Assembly: GCA_022710665.1 (NCBI GenBank)
Contig: JAKLGN010000062.1
Location: 1 to 7,592 of the forward strand
Length of the DNA: 7,592 nucleotides
Source of the DNA: Methanoregula sp.
Lineage (GTDB): Archaea > Halobacteriota > Methanomicrobia > Methanomicrobiales > Methanospirillaceae
Direction of reading: 5' to 3'
The position numbers and the translations under genes are program-made. Positions 1-6,321 of this stretch are shown piece by piece (positions within the stretch are counted from its first letter, which is position 1; each line of letters begins with the position of its first letter). The notes under the pieces were generated by a model, which saw only the letters and a list, made by a program, of their open reading frames with translations, was not told the DNA's origin and did not search any database.

Positions 1-761
1 GCAAACGCGACAAGTACAATGACCACATAGATGATCATGTTGTTGGCGCGTTCCTGCTGGAGGTTTACCACTTCAAAGGTGTCCTTTGCGGCTGCCCGCA
101 GCACTTCACTGATATCGCCTCCGGCCCTGCTCGCTTTTGCGATCAGGTCTACGCTCCTGTCGGCAAGTTTTGTGCCGAGACCTTTCCCAAAATGGTAGAG
201 TGCCTCAACGAATCCGACTCCCCAGGACATCTCGTTGTCCAGCTTGTGGATATGGGGAGTGAGTGCGCCATACTCGGCACTTGCAACAAGGTGCACCGCG
301 TTGGGCAGGGTCATACCGGAATCATTCATTCCCGCGAGGTCCCTGAAGAAGTTGGGCAGGGCATTTTCCAGGCTCTTGATACGCCACTGTTCCTTGAAAT
401 CGAGCAGCGCAAGGGGCACAACGCAGATGAGCACGGCAAGGACGGCAAAGTCATCTATAGATGTCGTTTTGAAGAGTACCGACATACCATATGTCCTCAC
501 CATGTAGAGGAACCCGGCAATAAAGACCAGCAGGCCGAGTGGGATGCAGACGATCAGAATATTCTCCGGTTTTTCGGTGAGCACCTGGATGGGATGCTTC
601 ATGAACCGCCCGATCCCCTGCCGGGTCTGGCGCTCCTGATCGAGTTTTTTTGTGATCTCGGCGAATTCGGCTTCCATCGAGGATAATTCGGATGATTTCA
701 CCTGCTCCTTGGCATGTTCGCCTTTGTTGAGGAGGTTGTCAGCAATATCCTTGAAACCCAT
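1..761 (-). CDS. Type II secretion/type IV pilus platform protein, GspF/TadC-like (second copy), 3' end cut by window
   Basis: Integral membrane platform protein of a type IV pilus or type II secretion-like machine, expected to sit in the cytoplasmic membrane and contact the motor ATPase. 253 codons are visible; the C terminus lies outside the window. Residues 1-50 form a charged, probably coiled or helical cytoplasmic segment. Hydrophobic stretches lie at about 67-88 and 104-121, and a third starts at about 242. The cytoplasmic T2SSF domain spans about 128-235, with the family pattern LENALPNFFRDLAGMNDSGM near its start and SRAGGDISEVL near its end. ATG at 761 is chosen because it follows the previous gene's stop by 1 nt and has a GGAG site at 769-772 with a 7-nt spacer, which indicates translational coupling. 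It is paralogous in layout to the 307-aa protein upstream, resembling the TadB/TadC pairs of Tad systems. Family assignment is firm; the transported substrate is unknown. Confidence 0.9.
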   Translation of the reverse strand, partial: MGFKDIADNLLNKGEHAKEQVKSSELSSMEAEFAEITKKLDQERQTRQGIGRFMKHPIQVLTEKPENILIVCIPLGLLVFIAGFLYMVRTYGMSVLFKTTSIDDFAVLAVLICVVPLALLDFKEQWRIKSLENALPNFFRDLAGMNDSGMTLPNAVHLVASAEYGALTPHIHKLDNEMSWGVGFVEALYHFGKGLGTKLADRSVDLIAKASRAGGDISEVLRAAAKDTFEVVNLQQERANNMIIYVVIVLVAF

Positions 762-762
762 A

Positions 763-1686
763 TCAGGACTCCGGGGTCATCGAACTGATCATGATCACAA
801 ACGCGATACTGCCGAGGGGAATCATGGCATAGATGATGGCATAGAGAAACATCGGATTGTTGTCTCCCGAGAGCGTGGACATGATAGCCTGCAGGATGAT
901 CAGGAAAAGGGTTCCGGCCACCATTGCCGTCACATACGATTCGGCAATGAGTGCAAGGGTATCCAGGAACAGCTTCTGGGTCTGGCGGTTCTCAAGAGCA
1001 TACTGATCGGCCTTGGTCCGGAAATAATCCGTCAGGTTCCCTCCGCTGGAGATACTCGCCATGGCACCCTGTAAAAATTCCTTCATCCGTTTGCTGGGTG
1101 TGCTCGAAGAGACCAGCCGCATTGCGTCGATCAAGTCCCTCCCGAAGATATCGATCTCCCGTGCAATATACCTTGCTTCCACGGAACTTTCCCCGTAAAT
1201 CGGGCTGTCTCCGAGAAGCCGGAACACTTCGGCAGGCGTGATACCAGCCGTGGACATGGAAGTAACGTAATTGATTGCATATGGCAGGCTCGCATCGATA
1301 TTCCTGCGGCGGTTTCCCCCCTCGATACCAGGATATAAAAGGAAGATCGCATACGTGATTCCCCCGAAGACCAGCAGGGAGAAGACAGTGATGAGGATTG
1401 TTCCGATCACGAGGCTGTAGGGAGCAAGACCCAGAAGCGGTCCGGGAACAGCTCCCCGGTATTTGATCATGGTCGGGACTTTGAACAGCCAGGATATGGT
1501 TCCTATGAGGATGGCTGCAACCAGGCCAACGAGGATGGCGCTGAAAAAGGCAGTTGAAAGATATACTTCGAACGGGGTCTTCAGCCGTGCTGAGATGATA
1601 TCGTTCCTGAGCTGGCCATAATCATCCCGCTTCGCCTTCATCCGTTTACCGAGAAGACTGAAACAGAACCGCTCGTAACTATTCAT
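763..1686 (-). CDS. Type II secretion/type IV pilus platform protein, GspF/TadC-like (first copy)
   Basis: 307-aa polytopic membrane protein, probably half of the inner-membrane platform that the ATPase drives during pilin assembly or secretion. Hydrophobic segments are at about 42-68, 88-118, 243-270 and 278-301. Between the second and third lies a cytoplasmic T2SSF domain (about 130-240) with LPYAINYVTSMSTAGITP and a later SSGGNLTDYF stretch, as in archaeal TadC/FlaJ-type proteins. The ATG at 1686 overlaps the last 8 bp of the ATPase gene (ATGAATAG). An AGGAG site at 1691-1695 has a 4-nt spacer, so translation is probably coupled to the ATPase. It ends 1 nt before the second F-type gene. 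Length is normal for single-F-domain archaeal proteins. The family is secure; whether it serves pili, secretion or another filament cannot be told from this window because no pilin gene is visible. Confidence 0.92.
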   Translation of the reverse strand: MNSYERFCFSLLGKRMKAKRDDYGQLRNDIISARLKTPFEVYLSTAFFSAILVGLVAAILIGTISWLFKVPTMIKYRGAVPGPLLGLAPYSLVIGTILITVFSLLVFGGITYAIFLLYPGIEGGNRRRNIDASLPYAINYVTSMSTAGITPAEVFRLLGDSPIYGESSVEARYIAREIDIFGRDLIDAMRLVSSSTPSKRMKEFLQGAMASISSGGNLTDYFRTKADQYALENRQTQKLFLDTLALIAESYVTAMVAGTLFLIILQAIMSTLSGDNNPMFLYAIIYAMIPLGSIAFVIMISSMTPES

Positions 1687-4006
1687 AGAGCTCCTTCCTG
1701 ACTTTCTCTATGACGGATTCCGGATCGCGGTGGTAGGAGATAAGGATCCTTGCAACATCCTTGTAATGGCGGATCTTCTTGATCCTCATCCATTCAAGCA
1801 CCTCCTGCCGGCGCTTGAGCTCTTCTGCCATACGGGTATCGCTCCAGCCTTTTGACTCCATAATCTCTTCGAGGATATAGGATTTCCCGGAGTAGGAATG
1901 CTCATCGGTCGCCGAGCGCCACCGGAAGACCTCGTTTGTGATCAGTTCATTGGTCCTTGGATCGATATCCAGAAGTTCAACGATCTGCTTGTTGCGGCGG
2001 ATACGCTTGCCACCGACACGAGCCTGCACCTGGATGAGGACAAAGTCCAGTGCCGAAAGCATGTTCCGCGGAACGTCCATCGGCGGGTTCTCGATACGGT
2101 GCACGACACTGGCAACCGAGTCCGCGTGAATCGTTGAGTAAGTAACATGGCCCGTGCTCATTGCCTGGAAAAGGGTCTGGCATTCCTTGCCACGGACCTC
2201 ACCGACGATGATGTATTCGGGACGCTGTCGCATTGCAGCGCGCAGCAGCTCATACATGTTGATCTCGCCGCGGCCTGCCGTATCGAATGAGTCCCGGGTT
2301 ACGCTCGGGATCCAGTTCGGGTGGGGAAGTTTCACCTCGCGGGTATCTTCGAGGGATACGATCTTCGCCATCGGGGGAATAAACAGGGAGATAGCATTGA
2401 GGGCTGTGGTCTTACCGGATGCAGTCCCCCCGGCAAAGATGGCGGACTTGCCGGCCTCTACGCAAAGCCAGATGTAGGCGATCGCAAGAGGAGAAAAGGT
2501 ACGCCACTCGATGAGATCCGTTGGTGTGAGTGGCTCGTCCTTGAACTTACGAATCGTGAAGGTCGACCCGTGCGCGGTCACTTCCTGGCCGAGCGTCATC
2601 TGGATACGTGAACCGTCCTGCATGGTGGCATCGAGAATAGGCTCGGCGATCGAGATGTACTTGCCCGCCCGCTGGGCGAGCTTGGTCACGAACGAATCAA
2701 GTTCTTCCGCTGAGTTATATGCAATAGATGTTTTCATTGATTCGTAGCTTGAATGGAAAGCAAACAGCGGGGTATGAACCCCATCGCACGAGATATCTTC
2801 AATATACTTGTCGTGCATGATCGGGTCGATCAACCCGTCTCCCAGGAAATCCTTGTACATGTTGTAATGGATCTTTTCCCGTTCCATGGGTGAGATGTTC
2901 AGCCCGAAATCCAGCATGATATCATTCGCAGCGGTACGGAGTTTCTGGCGTGCATCCTCCTTTGAAATGTCCTTGGTATTGATATCCAGCGTTTCGAAGA
3001 GACGCTCCTTGAGTTCTTTCAAGAGATCTTTTTCCGGATCGGAGAGCACAGGTTCAAGAACGTCATACAGGTATTCATGGGTGGAATGATCGTAGGTTAT
3101 ACGGACATAAGCATAGGGTTCATTGACCGGGTACATTTCCATCTCTTCTATACCGGGTTTTGGAACAAATGAGAGATCCACAAGCGGTCCGTGAACTTTC
3201 GGATCGTATTCCTCCTGTTCGGCACGGATTTTCTTGAAGATGGATCCTAGACCGAATTTTTTTGCCTCGGATTTCGCTTTGACCGTGGGGGTGATGATCT
3301 CCTCGTCGATATCGAGATCCTTGAAACCGGCGGTTGAGAATTCCTTTTTCCACATCTCGGTAAATTCATCCGGCAGGACCCCCGTGCCGGTGCTTTCGAA
3401 CGATTTTACATGCCCGTGGAGGTCGATCTCATCTATCTTGAAACTGGCGCCCTTGGGAAGAATGAGGCCCGAGATATCTGTGATCTGATCGACGCTGATA
3501 ATCTTCTCATCAGCTTCGGTTTCCGGTTGGGTCTTCTCAGCTGGTTCGTAAATCACCTTCTTCTTAGGTTTCCCCTTACGGAGCGCGTCCCTGGGGTCTT
3601 CATCGATGATCTCAATTATCTCTTCTTCAGCAGGGAGGACCCTTGCGGGAGTTGATGCCTTTCGTGCTGTCAGAACCGCAGAGGGGGCTGGATTTGGCTG
3701 GGAAGGCGCGGTTTCGGCAACGGGTTCAGGGATATCATCAGAATCAGAAAAAAAACTTTCTGTGGAATCCGGGTGAGTTACATCAGGGGGGGCATGTTCT
3801 GCGGCCGGATCATATTCAGCCTTGTTCGTCGTGCCCAGCCTCTTTATCAAAGCTGAAAAATCACCGCCATCAGATGAAGATGTATCAGCAGCAGGTTGAA
3901 CTTCTTTTCCAGCCGCTGCTGCGAGTGGAGCATGCTTTTTCTTTCCGCCGATGATCTTCATGAGGGAATCGACGTCTTCTAGGGTGTCGTCGTTTTCTGT
4001 GTTCAC
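1679..4006 (-). CDS. Archaeal type IV pilus/type II secretion motor ATPase (GspE/VirB11/TadA family)
   Basis: 775-aa cytoplasmic ATPase of the PilT/VirB11 secretion superfamily, which powers assembly of type IV pilus-like filaments. Core motifs are all present: DGSRIQMTL at 464-472, Walker A GGTASGKTT at 526-534, the Asp box SLEDTREVKLPHPN at 551-564, Walker B YIIVGEVRG at 598-606 (catalytic Glu 603) and the His box STGHVTYSTIHADS at 617-630. The archaeal N-terminal domain begins near 265 (EYDPKVHGPLVD) and includes YPVNEPYAYVRI at 292-303. Residues 1-260 are an acidic, Pro/Ser/Ala-rich, probably disordered extension that makes the protein longer than typical archaeal members. Start is GTG at 4006, not ATG, supported by a GGAGGT site 8 nt upstream. 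First gene of the operon with the two platform proteins; the nearest upstream TATA box is at 4120-4127. The function is well supported, the specific machine is not. Confidence 0.95.
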   Translation of the reverse strand: MNTENDDTLEDVDSLMKIIGGKKKHAPLAAAAGKEVQPAADTSSSDGGDFSALIKRLGTTNKAEYDPAAEHAPPDVTHPDSTESFFSDSDDIPEPVAETAPSQPNPAPSAVLTARKASTPARVLPAEEEIIEIIDEDPRDALRKGKPKKKVIYEPAEKTQPETEADEKIISVDQITDISGLILPKGASFKIDEIDLHGHVKSFESTGTGVLPDEFTEMWKKEFSTAGFKDLDIDEEIITPTVKAKSEAKKFGLGSIFKKIRAEQEEYDPKVHGPLVDLSFVPKPGIEEMEMYPVNEPYAYVRITYDHSTHEYLYDVLEPVLSDPEKDLLKELKERLFETLDINTKDISKEDARQKLRTAANDIMLDFGLNISPMEREKIHYNMYKDFLGDGLIDPIMHDKYIEDISCDGVHTPLFAFHSSYESMKTSIAYNSAEELDSFVTKLAQRAGKYISIAEPILDATMQDGSRIQMTLGQEVTAHGSTFTIRKFKDEPLTPTDLIEWRTFSPLAIAYIWLCVEAGKSAIFAGGTASGKTTALNAISLFIPPMAKIVSLEDTREVKLPHPNWIPSVTRDSFDTAGRGEINMYELLRAAMRQRPEYIIVGEVRGKECQTLFQAMSTGHVTYSTIHADSVASVVHRIENPPMDVPRNMLSALDFVLIQVQARVGGKRIRRNKQIVELLDIDPRTNELITNEVFRWRSATDEHSYSGKSYILEEIMESKGWSDTRMAEELKRRQEVLEWMRIKKIRHYKDVARILISYHRDPESVIEKVRKELYE

Positions 4007-4014
4007 TTCAGATA

Positions 4015-4020
4015 ACCTCC
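4015..4020 (-). promoter_or_regulatory. Strong Shine-Dalgarno site fixing the GTG start of the ATPase
   Basis: GGAGGT on the minus strand, with an 8-nt spacer to the GTG at 4006-4004. It matches the archaeal 16S anti-SD almost perfectly and decides for the GTG start, since no ATG lies near it in frame. Confidence 0.85.
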
Positions 4021-4100
4021 GCTTATTAATTGTGTTTCCTGTGAACCAGGTCCAGTAAAGGATAATTTACACCAGAGTATACCCATTCTCTGCATACTTG

Positions 4101-4119
4101 AGTTATTCAGAAGTTATTC
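4101..4119 (-). repeat. Direct repeat of 8 bp with an 11-bp period, just downstream of the TATA box
   Basis: AGTTATTC occurs at 4101-4108 and 4112-4119 (GAATAACT on the minus strand). The 11-bp period is about one helical turn, so a protein could contact both copies on the same DNA face. The pair lies between the TATA box and the predicted transcription start, a usual position for an archaeal repressor site. An operator role is inferred. Confidence 0.4.
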
Positions 4120-4127
4120 TATATAAA
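4120..4127 (-). promoter_or_regulatory. TATA box for the secretion ATPase operon
   Basis: Minus-strand TTTATATA, a close match to the archaeal TATA consensus. The predicted transcription start about 25 nt downstream (around 4096) would leave a 5' leader of roughly 90 nt before the GTG start. That is long for an archaeon and gives room for regulation. Position and TSS are inferred from the consensus only. Confidence 0.6.
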
Positions 4128-4137
4128 TTATCCTAAA

Positions 4138-4156
4138 GTAAAAAACGGCTTTTTAC
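4138..4156 (-). terminator. Hairpin/oligo-T terminator candidate for the LC7 operon
   Basis: A 7-bp inverted repeat (GTAAAAA at 4138-4144 and TTTTTAC at 4150-4156) with a 5-nt loop. On the minus strand it yields a TTTTTT run followed by ACTTT, about 50-65 nt after the stop of the gene ending at 4205. It fits an archaeal oligo-T terminator and immediately precedes the next operon's promoter. The sequence is nearly symmetric, so direction is assigned from gene context. Confidence 0.45.
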
Positions 4157-4204
4157 ATATCAAATTCGTGAATTCAGGAAACCTCTCGCACTTGCTCGCT
4201 CTTT

Positions 4205-4948
4205 TTACTGAGTGGTTTCACACTGGATACTTTTAAGTACTACCCGGATTAGTCCCAGATGGGTGTCTGCGGATGTGAATACGCAGAGAAAAAGGTCGCC
4301 GCAGGGAGCCACAATAAACTTGTTTTCTGCTGTCTCAAGGATCATCTGTTCGAGCGGGCCTGCGTTCATATCCTGGGCGATCTTGACACCAGCCCGCATG
4401 AAATCTTCAGCAGTTGCAGCCACGTGCTCGAAATCGGCATTGCCAATGGACTGGACGGGAAATCCTTCATAAAAGGCTGACACTGCAATAACCCCCGGCT
4501 GGCTCAAGATCTTGTTTAACTTCCCCTGGTCAAGATGTACAGGAGAACGCCCGATGCTGTCCCCTGTTTTTTCAGCAGATTCCGGCAGTGTCTGTAGGCC
4601 GGACGGCGAGGGAATTTCTTCTGAAATGACAAGAAGCCGGGACTCACGGCAAATCTCCAGTGCCCTCGAGAATTCCTGATCGTTATAGTTGCGGAGGTGG
4701 AATGTCGGATTGGATCCTGCATTACCGGAATTCAGGCTCATAAAAGGGAGCGCACCTGCAGCCTTATGCGACCCAGATGCAGTGCGGAACATCGCTGCTA
4801 AGAGCCTGCCCTTGTCATACAGGATAAAGCCTGTTCCCAGGGTGGTCCGGATCTCGACGGCCCCATGGAAGGTCTTCATGTCGTTGAAAAATTTTTCATC
4901 ATGATGAGGGGTAATGGTTCCCCCCTCAGTTCCTGCAGGTAATTTCAT
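4205..4948 (-). CDS. DUF2226/PATAN-like domain protein with C-terminal Roadblock/LC7 domain
   Basis: 247-aa soluble protein with no signal peptide or membrane segment. Residues 1-60 carry a motif like the PATAN (DUF4388)/DUF2226 folds: FHGAVEIRTTLGTGFILYDKG at about 27-47 followed by RLLAAMF, a beta-rich G-x-hydrophobic pattern. Residues 120-140 look like a linker. Residues about 142-243 form a Roadblock/LC7-like domain (GVIAVSAFYEGFPVQSIG, then FIVAPCGDLFLCVFTSAD). LC7 domains commonly act as partners or GAPs of small Ras-like GTPases; none is in the window. The ATG at 4948 lacks an obvious SD, but the MKLPAGT start matches the MQLPRGT start of the divergent 248-aa protein, which supports it. 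It lies 18 nt after the single-domain LC7 gene, so it is probably co-transcribed and perhaps translationally coupled. The LC7 call is solid; the N-terminal family is less certain and the molecular role unknown. Confidence 0.82.
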   Translation of the reverse strand: MKLPAGTEGGTITPHHDEKFFNDMKTFHGAVEIRTTLGTGFILYDKGRLLAAMFRTASGSHKAAGALPFMSLNSGNAGSNPTFHLRNYNDQEFSRALEICRESRLLVISEEIPSPSGLQTLPESAEKTGDSIGRSPVHLDQGKLNKILSQPGVIAVSAFYEGFPVQSIGNADFEHVAATAEDFMRAGVKIAQDMNAGPLEQMILETAENKFIVAPCGDLFLCVFTSADTHLGLIRVVLKSIQCETTQ

Positions 4949-4966
4949 AAAAAGAGGAGGGCTGGA

Positions 4967-5314
4967 TCAGAGCGCAGCAACAATACGCTCTTTATTTTTC
5001 TTGAGTTCGTACCTTATCCTTCCGACATTCGCTGTAGTGTCTGCTACCAATGCTATGAGTTCATCAGCAGACAGCGGTGCAAGAATAATGGGGCCCTTTT
5101 CCAGCTCAACCAGCATCTGGGAAAGCTCACCCTTACCTAGAGTATTTCCCATCGCTTCTGAGGTCCCGAGACCCGTCGACGCCATAGCACCGAGCGCTTC
5201 AATATCCACCTTGCCGGAAACTGCACTCTCAATTACAAACCCGTCTCTTCCAACAACAACAGCTGCTGATATGCCTTCGACTTTCAGAAACTCCTCAAGT
5301 AATGGTTTGAGCAT
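4967..5314 (-). CDS. Single-domain Roadblock/LC7 protein
   Basis: 115-aa protein consisting entirely of a Roadblock/LC7 domain, the family of MglB and dynein light chains that form dimers and regulate Ras-like GTPases. Visible features are the N-terminal helix MLKPLLEEFLKVEG, the first strands ISAAVVVGRDGFVIES (15-30), the long helix with IEALGAMASTGLGTSEAMG (38-56), GPIILAPLSADELIALVAD (74-92) and a charged C-terminal helix. I chose the ATG at 5314 over an in-frame TTG at 5332, which would add six residues, because GGTGA at 5319-5323 sits 4 nt upstream and the family usually begins with this helix. First gene of a two-gene operon with the LC7 fusion protein. It may dimerise with itself or with the LC7 domain of its neighbour; this is inference. 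Confidence 0.9.
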   Translation of the reverse strand: MLKPLLEEFLKVEGISAAVVVGRDGFVIESAVSGKVDIEALGAMASTGLGTSEAMGNTLGKGELSQMLVELEKGPIILAPLSADELIALVADTTANVGRIRYELKKNKERIVAAL

Positions 5315-5352
5315 CTTTTCACCACTTAGCAATTGTATCTTTGTATCATTCT

Positions 5353-5362
5353 TATATTAAAA
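5353..5362 (-). promoter_or_regulatory. TATA/BRE promoter for the LC7 operon
   Basis: Minus-strand TTTTAATATA preceded by the purine-rich BRE-like GAGAAACT. The predicted transcription start near 5330 would leave a short leader of about 15 nt containing the GGTGA site. This spacing also argues for the ATG at 5314 over the TTG at 5332, which would lie at or upstream of the transcription start. Confidence 0.6.
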
Positions 5363-5443
5363 AGTTTCTCTAAATTCCGGCAAGAAAAAGGGATTCCTGC
5401 AGTAAAATAAAGAGCTTCAATGGTTGTTATCCTGATAAGCCGG

Positions 5444-5451
5444 ATTAAATA
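5444..5451 (+). promoter_or_regulatory. Possible second, upstream TATA element
   Basis: ATTAAATA identical to the element at 5525-5532 but 81 bp further upstream. If used it would start transcription near 5475 and give a leader of about 80 nt. There is no open reading frame in between, so this is either an alternative promoter or chance in AT-rich DNA. The rest of 5363-5520 holds no gene or RNA that I can recognise. Confidence 0.25.
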
Positions 5452-5524
5452 AGAGAGCGATTAATTGCGTGAAAAATCCGGTTGCATAAAGTGGTGATAG
5501 CTATCTCCTTCCGATCAAAAAGAA

Positions 5525-5532
5525 ATTAAATA
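5525..5532 (+). promoter_or_regulatory. TATA/BRE promoter for the 248-aa gene, near-leaderless
   Basis: ATTAAATA preceded by the purine-rich AAAAAGAA, a good BRE. With the usual archaeal spacing, transcription begins at about 5554-5558, that is at or next to the ATG at 5558. No SD precedes that ATG, consistent with leaderless initiation. Confidence 0.6.
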
Positions 5533-5557
5533 GTTCAGCATCGCAAATCTACACATA

Positions 5558-6304
5558 ATGCAACTTCCGCGGGGCACATTTCGTGAGATCATAAAAGGTG
5601 TGGAGCTCATGAGCCTCCTGCATGCGCTGGACCGGGAAAAATTCTCCGGCATTGCCAACCTTTCCTCACCTTCCCTGGCCGGGACCCTTGTTTTCAAGGC
5701 AGGTAAATGTATCCTTGTTAAAGTAGGGAACAGTCGCGGTGATACCGGGTGGGGTGATGTCCAGAACGCGGGAACCGAAGAGGTGGATGCTGCCCTCTCC
5801 GTGCTCGGAGATGCCCAAATCGGACTGGCGCTGGAGTTCAATAAACCCTGCCGGATCCTAAAGTCCGGGAAGCTTGACCCGGCCCCAATATCCAACCAGC
5901 CCGCGAACCCGGCCACCCGTGAAACCCCCCACACATCCCAGCCACAGAAAACTGCAGCTGCCGTTGCACCATCGAACCCCTCTACAAAACCTGAACCCAC
6001 CTTCCATCAGGTCCCTGCACCGGCGCCCCCTCCGAGAGCCCCTCCTCCACAAGGCCCACCACTGAACCCATACCTGTTTTCCAAAACAGTCGCGGCTCCG
6101 GTTCACCCATCGCCACCATTGCGGGATTCACCACCTCGCAGCGAAGAAAAGGACTCAACCGAAAAAGACCATGACACCGGCCCCTTCGAAGATGACCTCG
6201 ATACTTTTGAATCAATGGACATTGAGAATGTAACCGATAAGATCCGCACAGACTGTAAGACTATCATCAAGCAGCTCCATCTTGACCACCTGATGGAGCG
6301 CTGA
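5558..6304 (+). CDS. DUF2226/PATAN-like domain protein with proline-rich linker
   Basis: 248-aa soluble protein, function unknown. Residues 1-105 form the folded N-terminal domain: MQLPRGTF start, FSGIANLSS (29-37), then LAGTLVFKAGKCILVKVG (40-57). This matches the pattern at the start of the divergent 247-aa protein and recalls archaeal DUF2226 and bacterial PATAN/DUF4388 domains. Residues 106-195 are a Pro/Ala/Ser-rich linker (PAPAPPPRAPPPQGPP at 153-168), presumably disordered. Residues 196-220 are acidic, and 220-248 (IENVTDKIRTDCKTIIKQL) form a predicted C-terminal helix that may be a docking element. No signal peptide or TM segment, so it is likely cytoplasmic. The start is supported by promoter spacing and the conserved LPxGT. 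It is followed after 17 nt by the membrane-anchored LC7-like gene, so the two are probably co-transcribed. The domain-family call is from memory of motif patterns. Confidence 0.8.
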   Translation: MQLPRGTFREIIKGVELMSLLHALDREKFSGIANLSSPSLAGTLVFKAGKCILVKVGNSRGDTGWGDVQNAGTEEVDAALSVLGDAQIGLALEFNKPCRILKSGKLDPAPISNQPANPATRETPHTSQPQKTAAAVAPSNPSTKPEPTFHQVPAPAPPPRAPPPQGPPLNPYLFSKTVAAPVHPSPPLRDSPPRSEEKDSTEKDHDTGPFEDDLDTFESMDIENVTDKIRTDCKTIIKQLHLDHLMER

Positions 6305-6321
6305 AAAAAGGGGGATTTTTT
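6304..6321 (+). promoter_or_regulatory. A6-GGGGGA-T6 element: SD-like site in a hairpin loop before a non-AUG start
   Basis: Six A (6304-6309) and six T (6316-6321) flank GGGGGA (6310-6315), which could fold into a weak stem-loop with the G-run in the loop. GGGGG can pair with the CCUCC core of the anti-SD with one G-U pair, and sits 7 nt before the ATT at 6322. The T-run could alternatively act as a weak archaeal terminator after the 248-aa gene. Confidence 0.4.

Larger units (their letters stand above)
4059..4134. repeat. Perfect 11-bp inverted repeat flanking the ATPase promoter
   Basis: AGGATAATTTA at 4059-4069 is matched by its reverse complement TAAATTATCCT at 4124-4134, with 54 bp between. 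The right arm includes part of the minus-strand TATA box, and the left arm lies in the predicted leader. It could be a pair of regulator sites or a long-range RNA fold, but the region is AT-rich and chance is not excluded. Confidence 0.35.

Noticed and set aside
192..686. 164-codon plus-strand open frame
   Set aside because: It is antisense to the second GspF/TadC-like gene, which shows clear family motifs and membrane segments. The plus-strand translation has no recognisable domain and no SD.
652..1074. 140-codon plus-strand open frame
   Set aside because: Antisense to the C-terminal part of the 307-aa platform protein; composition (His/Asp/Arg-rich) is typical of a shadow frame.
4181..4206. 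Short repeated CTCGC units downstream of the LC7 fusion gene
   Set aside because: Only two imperfect copies, no hairpin-forming complement and no regular spacing; too little to call a repeat or CRISPR-like element.
5315..5332. TTG start for the single-domain LC7 gene, adding six residues
   Set aside because: The ATG at 5314 has GGTGA 4 nt upstream, and the predicted transcription start (about 5330) leaves no room for initiation at the TTG.
5515..6000. 161-codon minus-strand open frame opposite the 248-aa gene
   Set aside because: The plus-strand frame has a promoter, an N-terminal domain shared with a neighbour and a sensible proline-rich linker. The minus-strand frame mirrors its codons and has no motif or signal.
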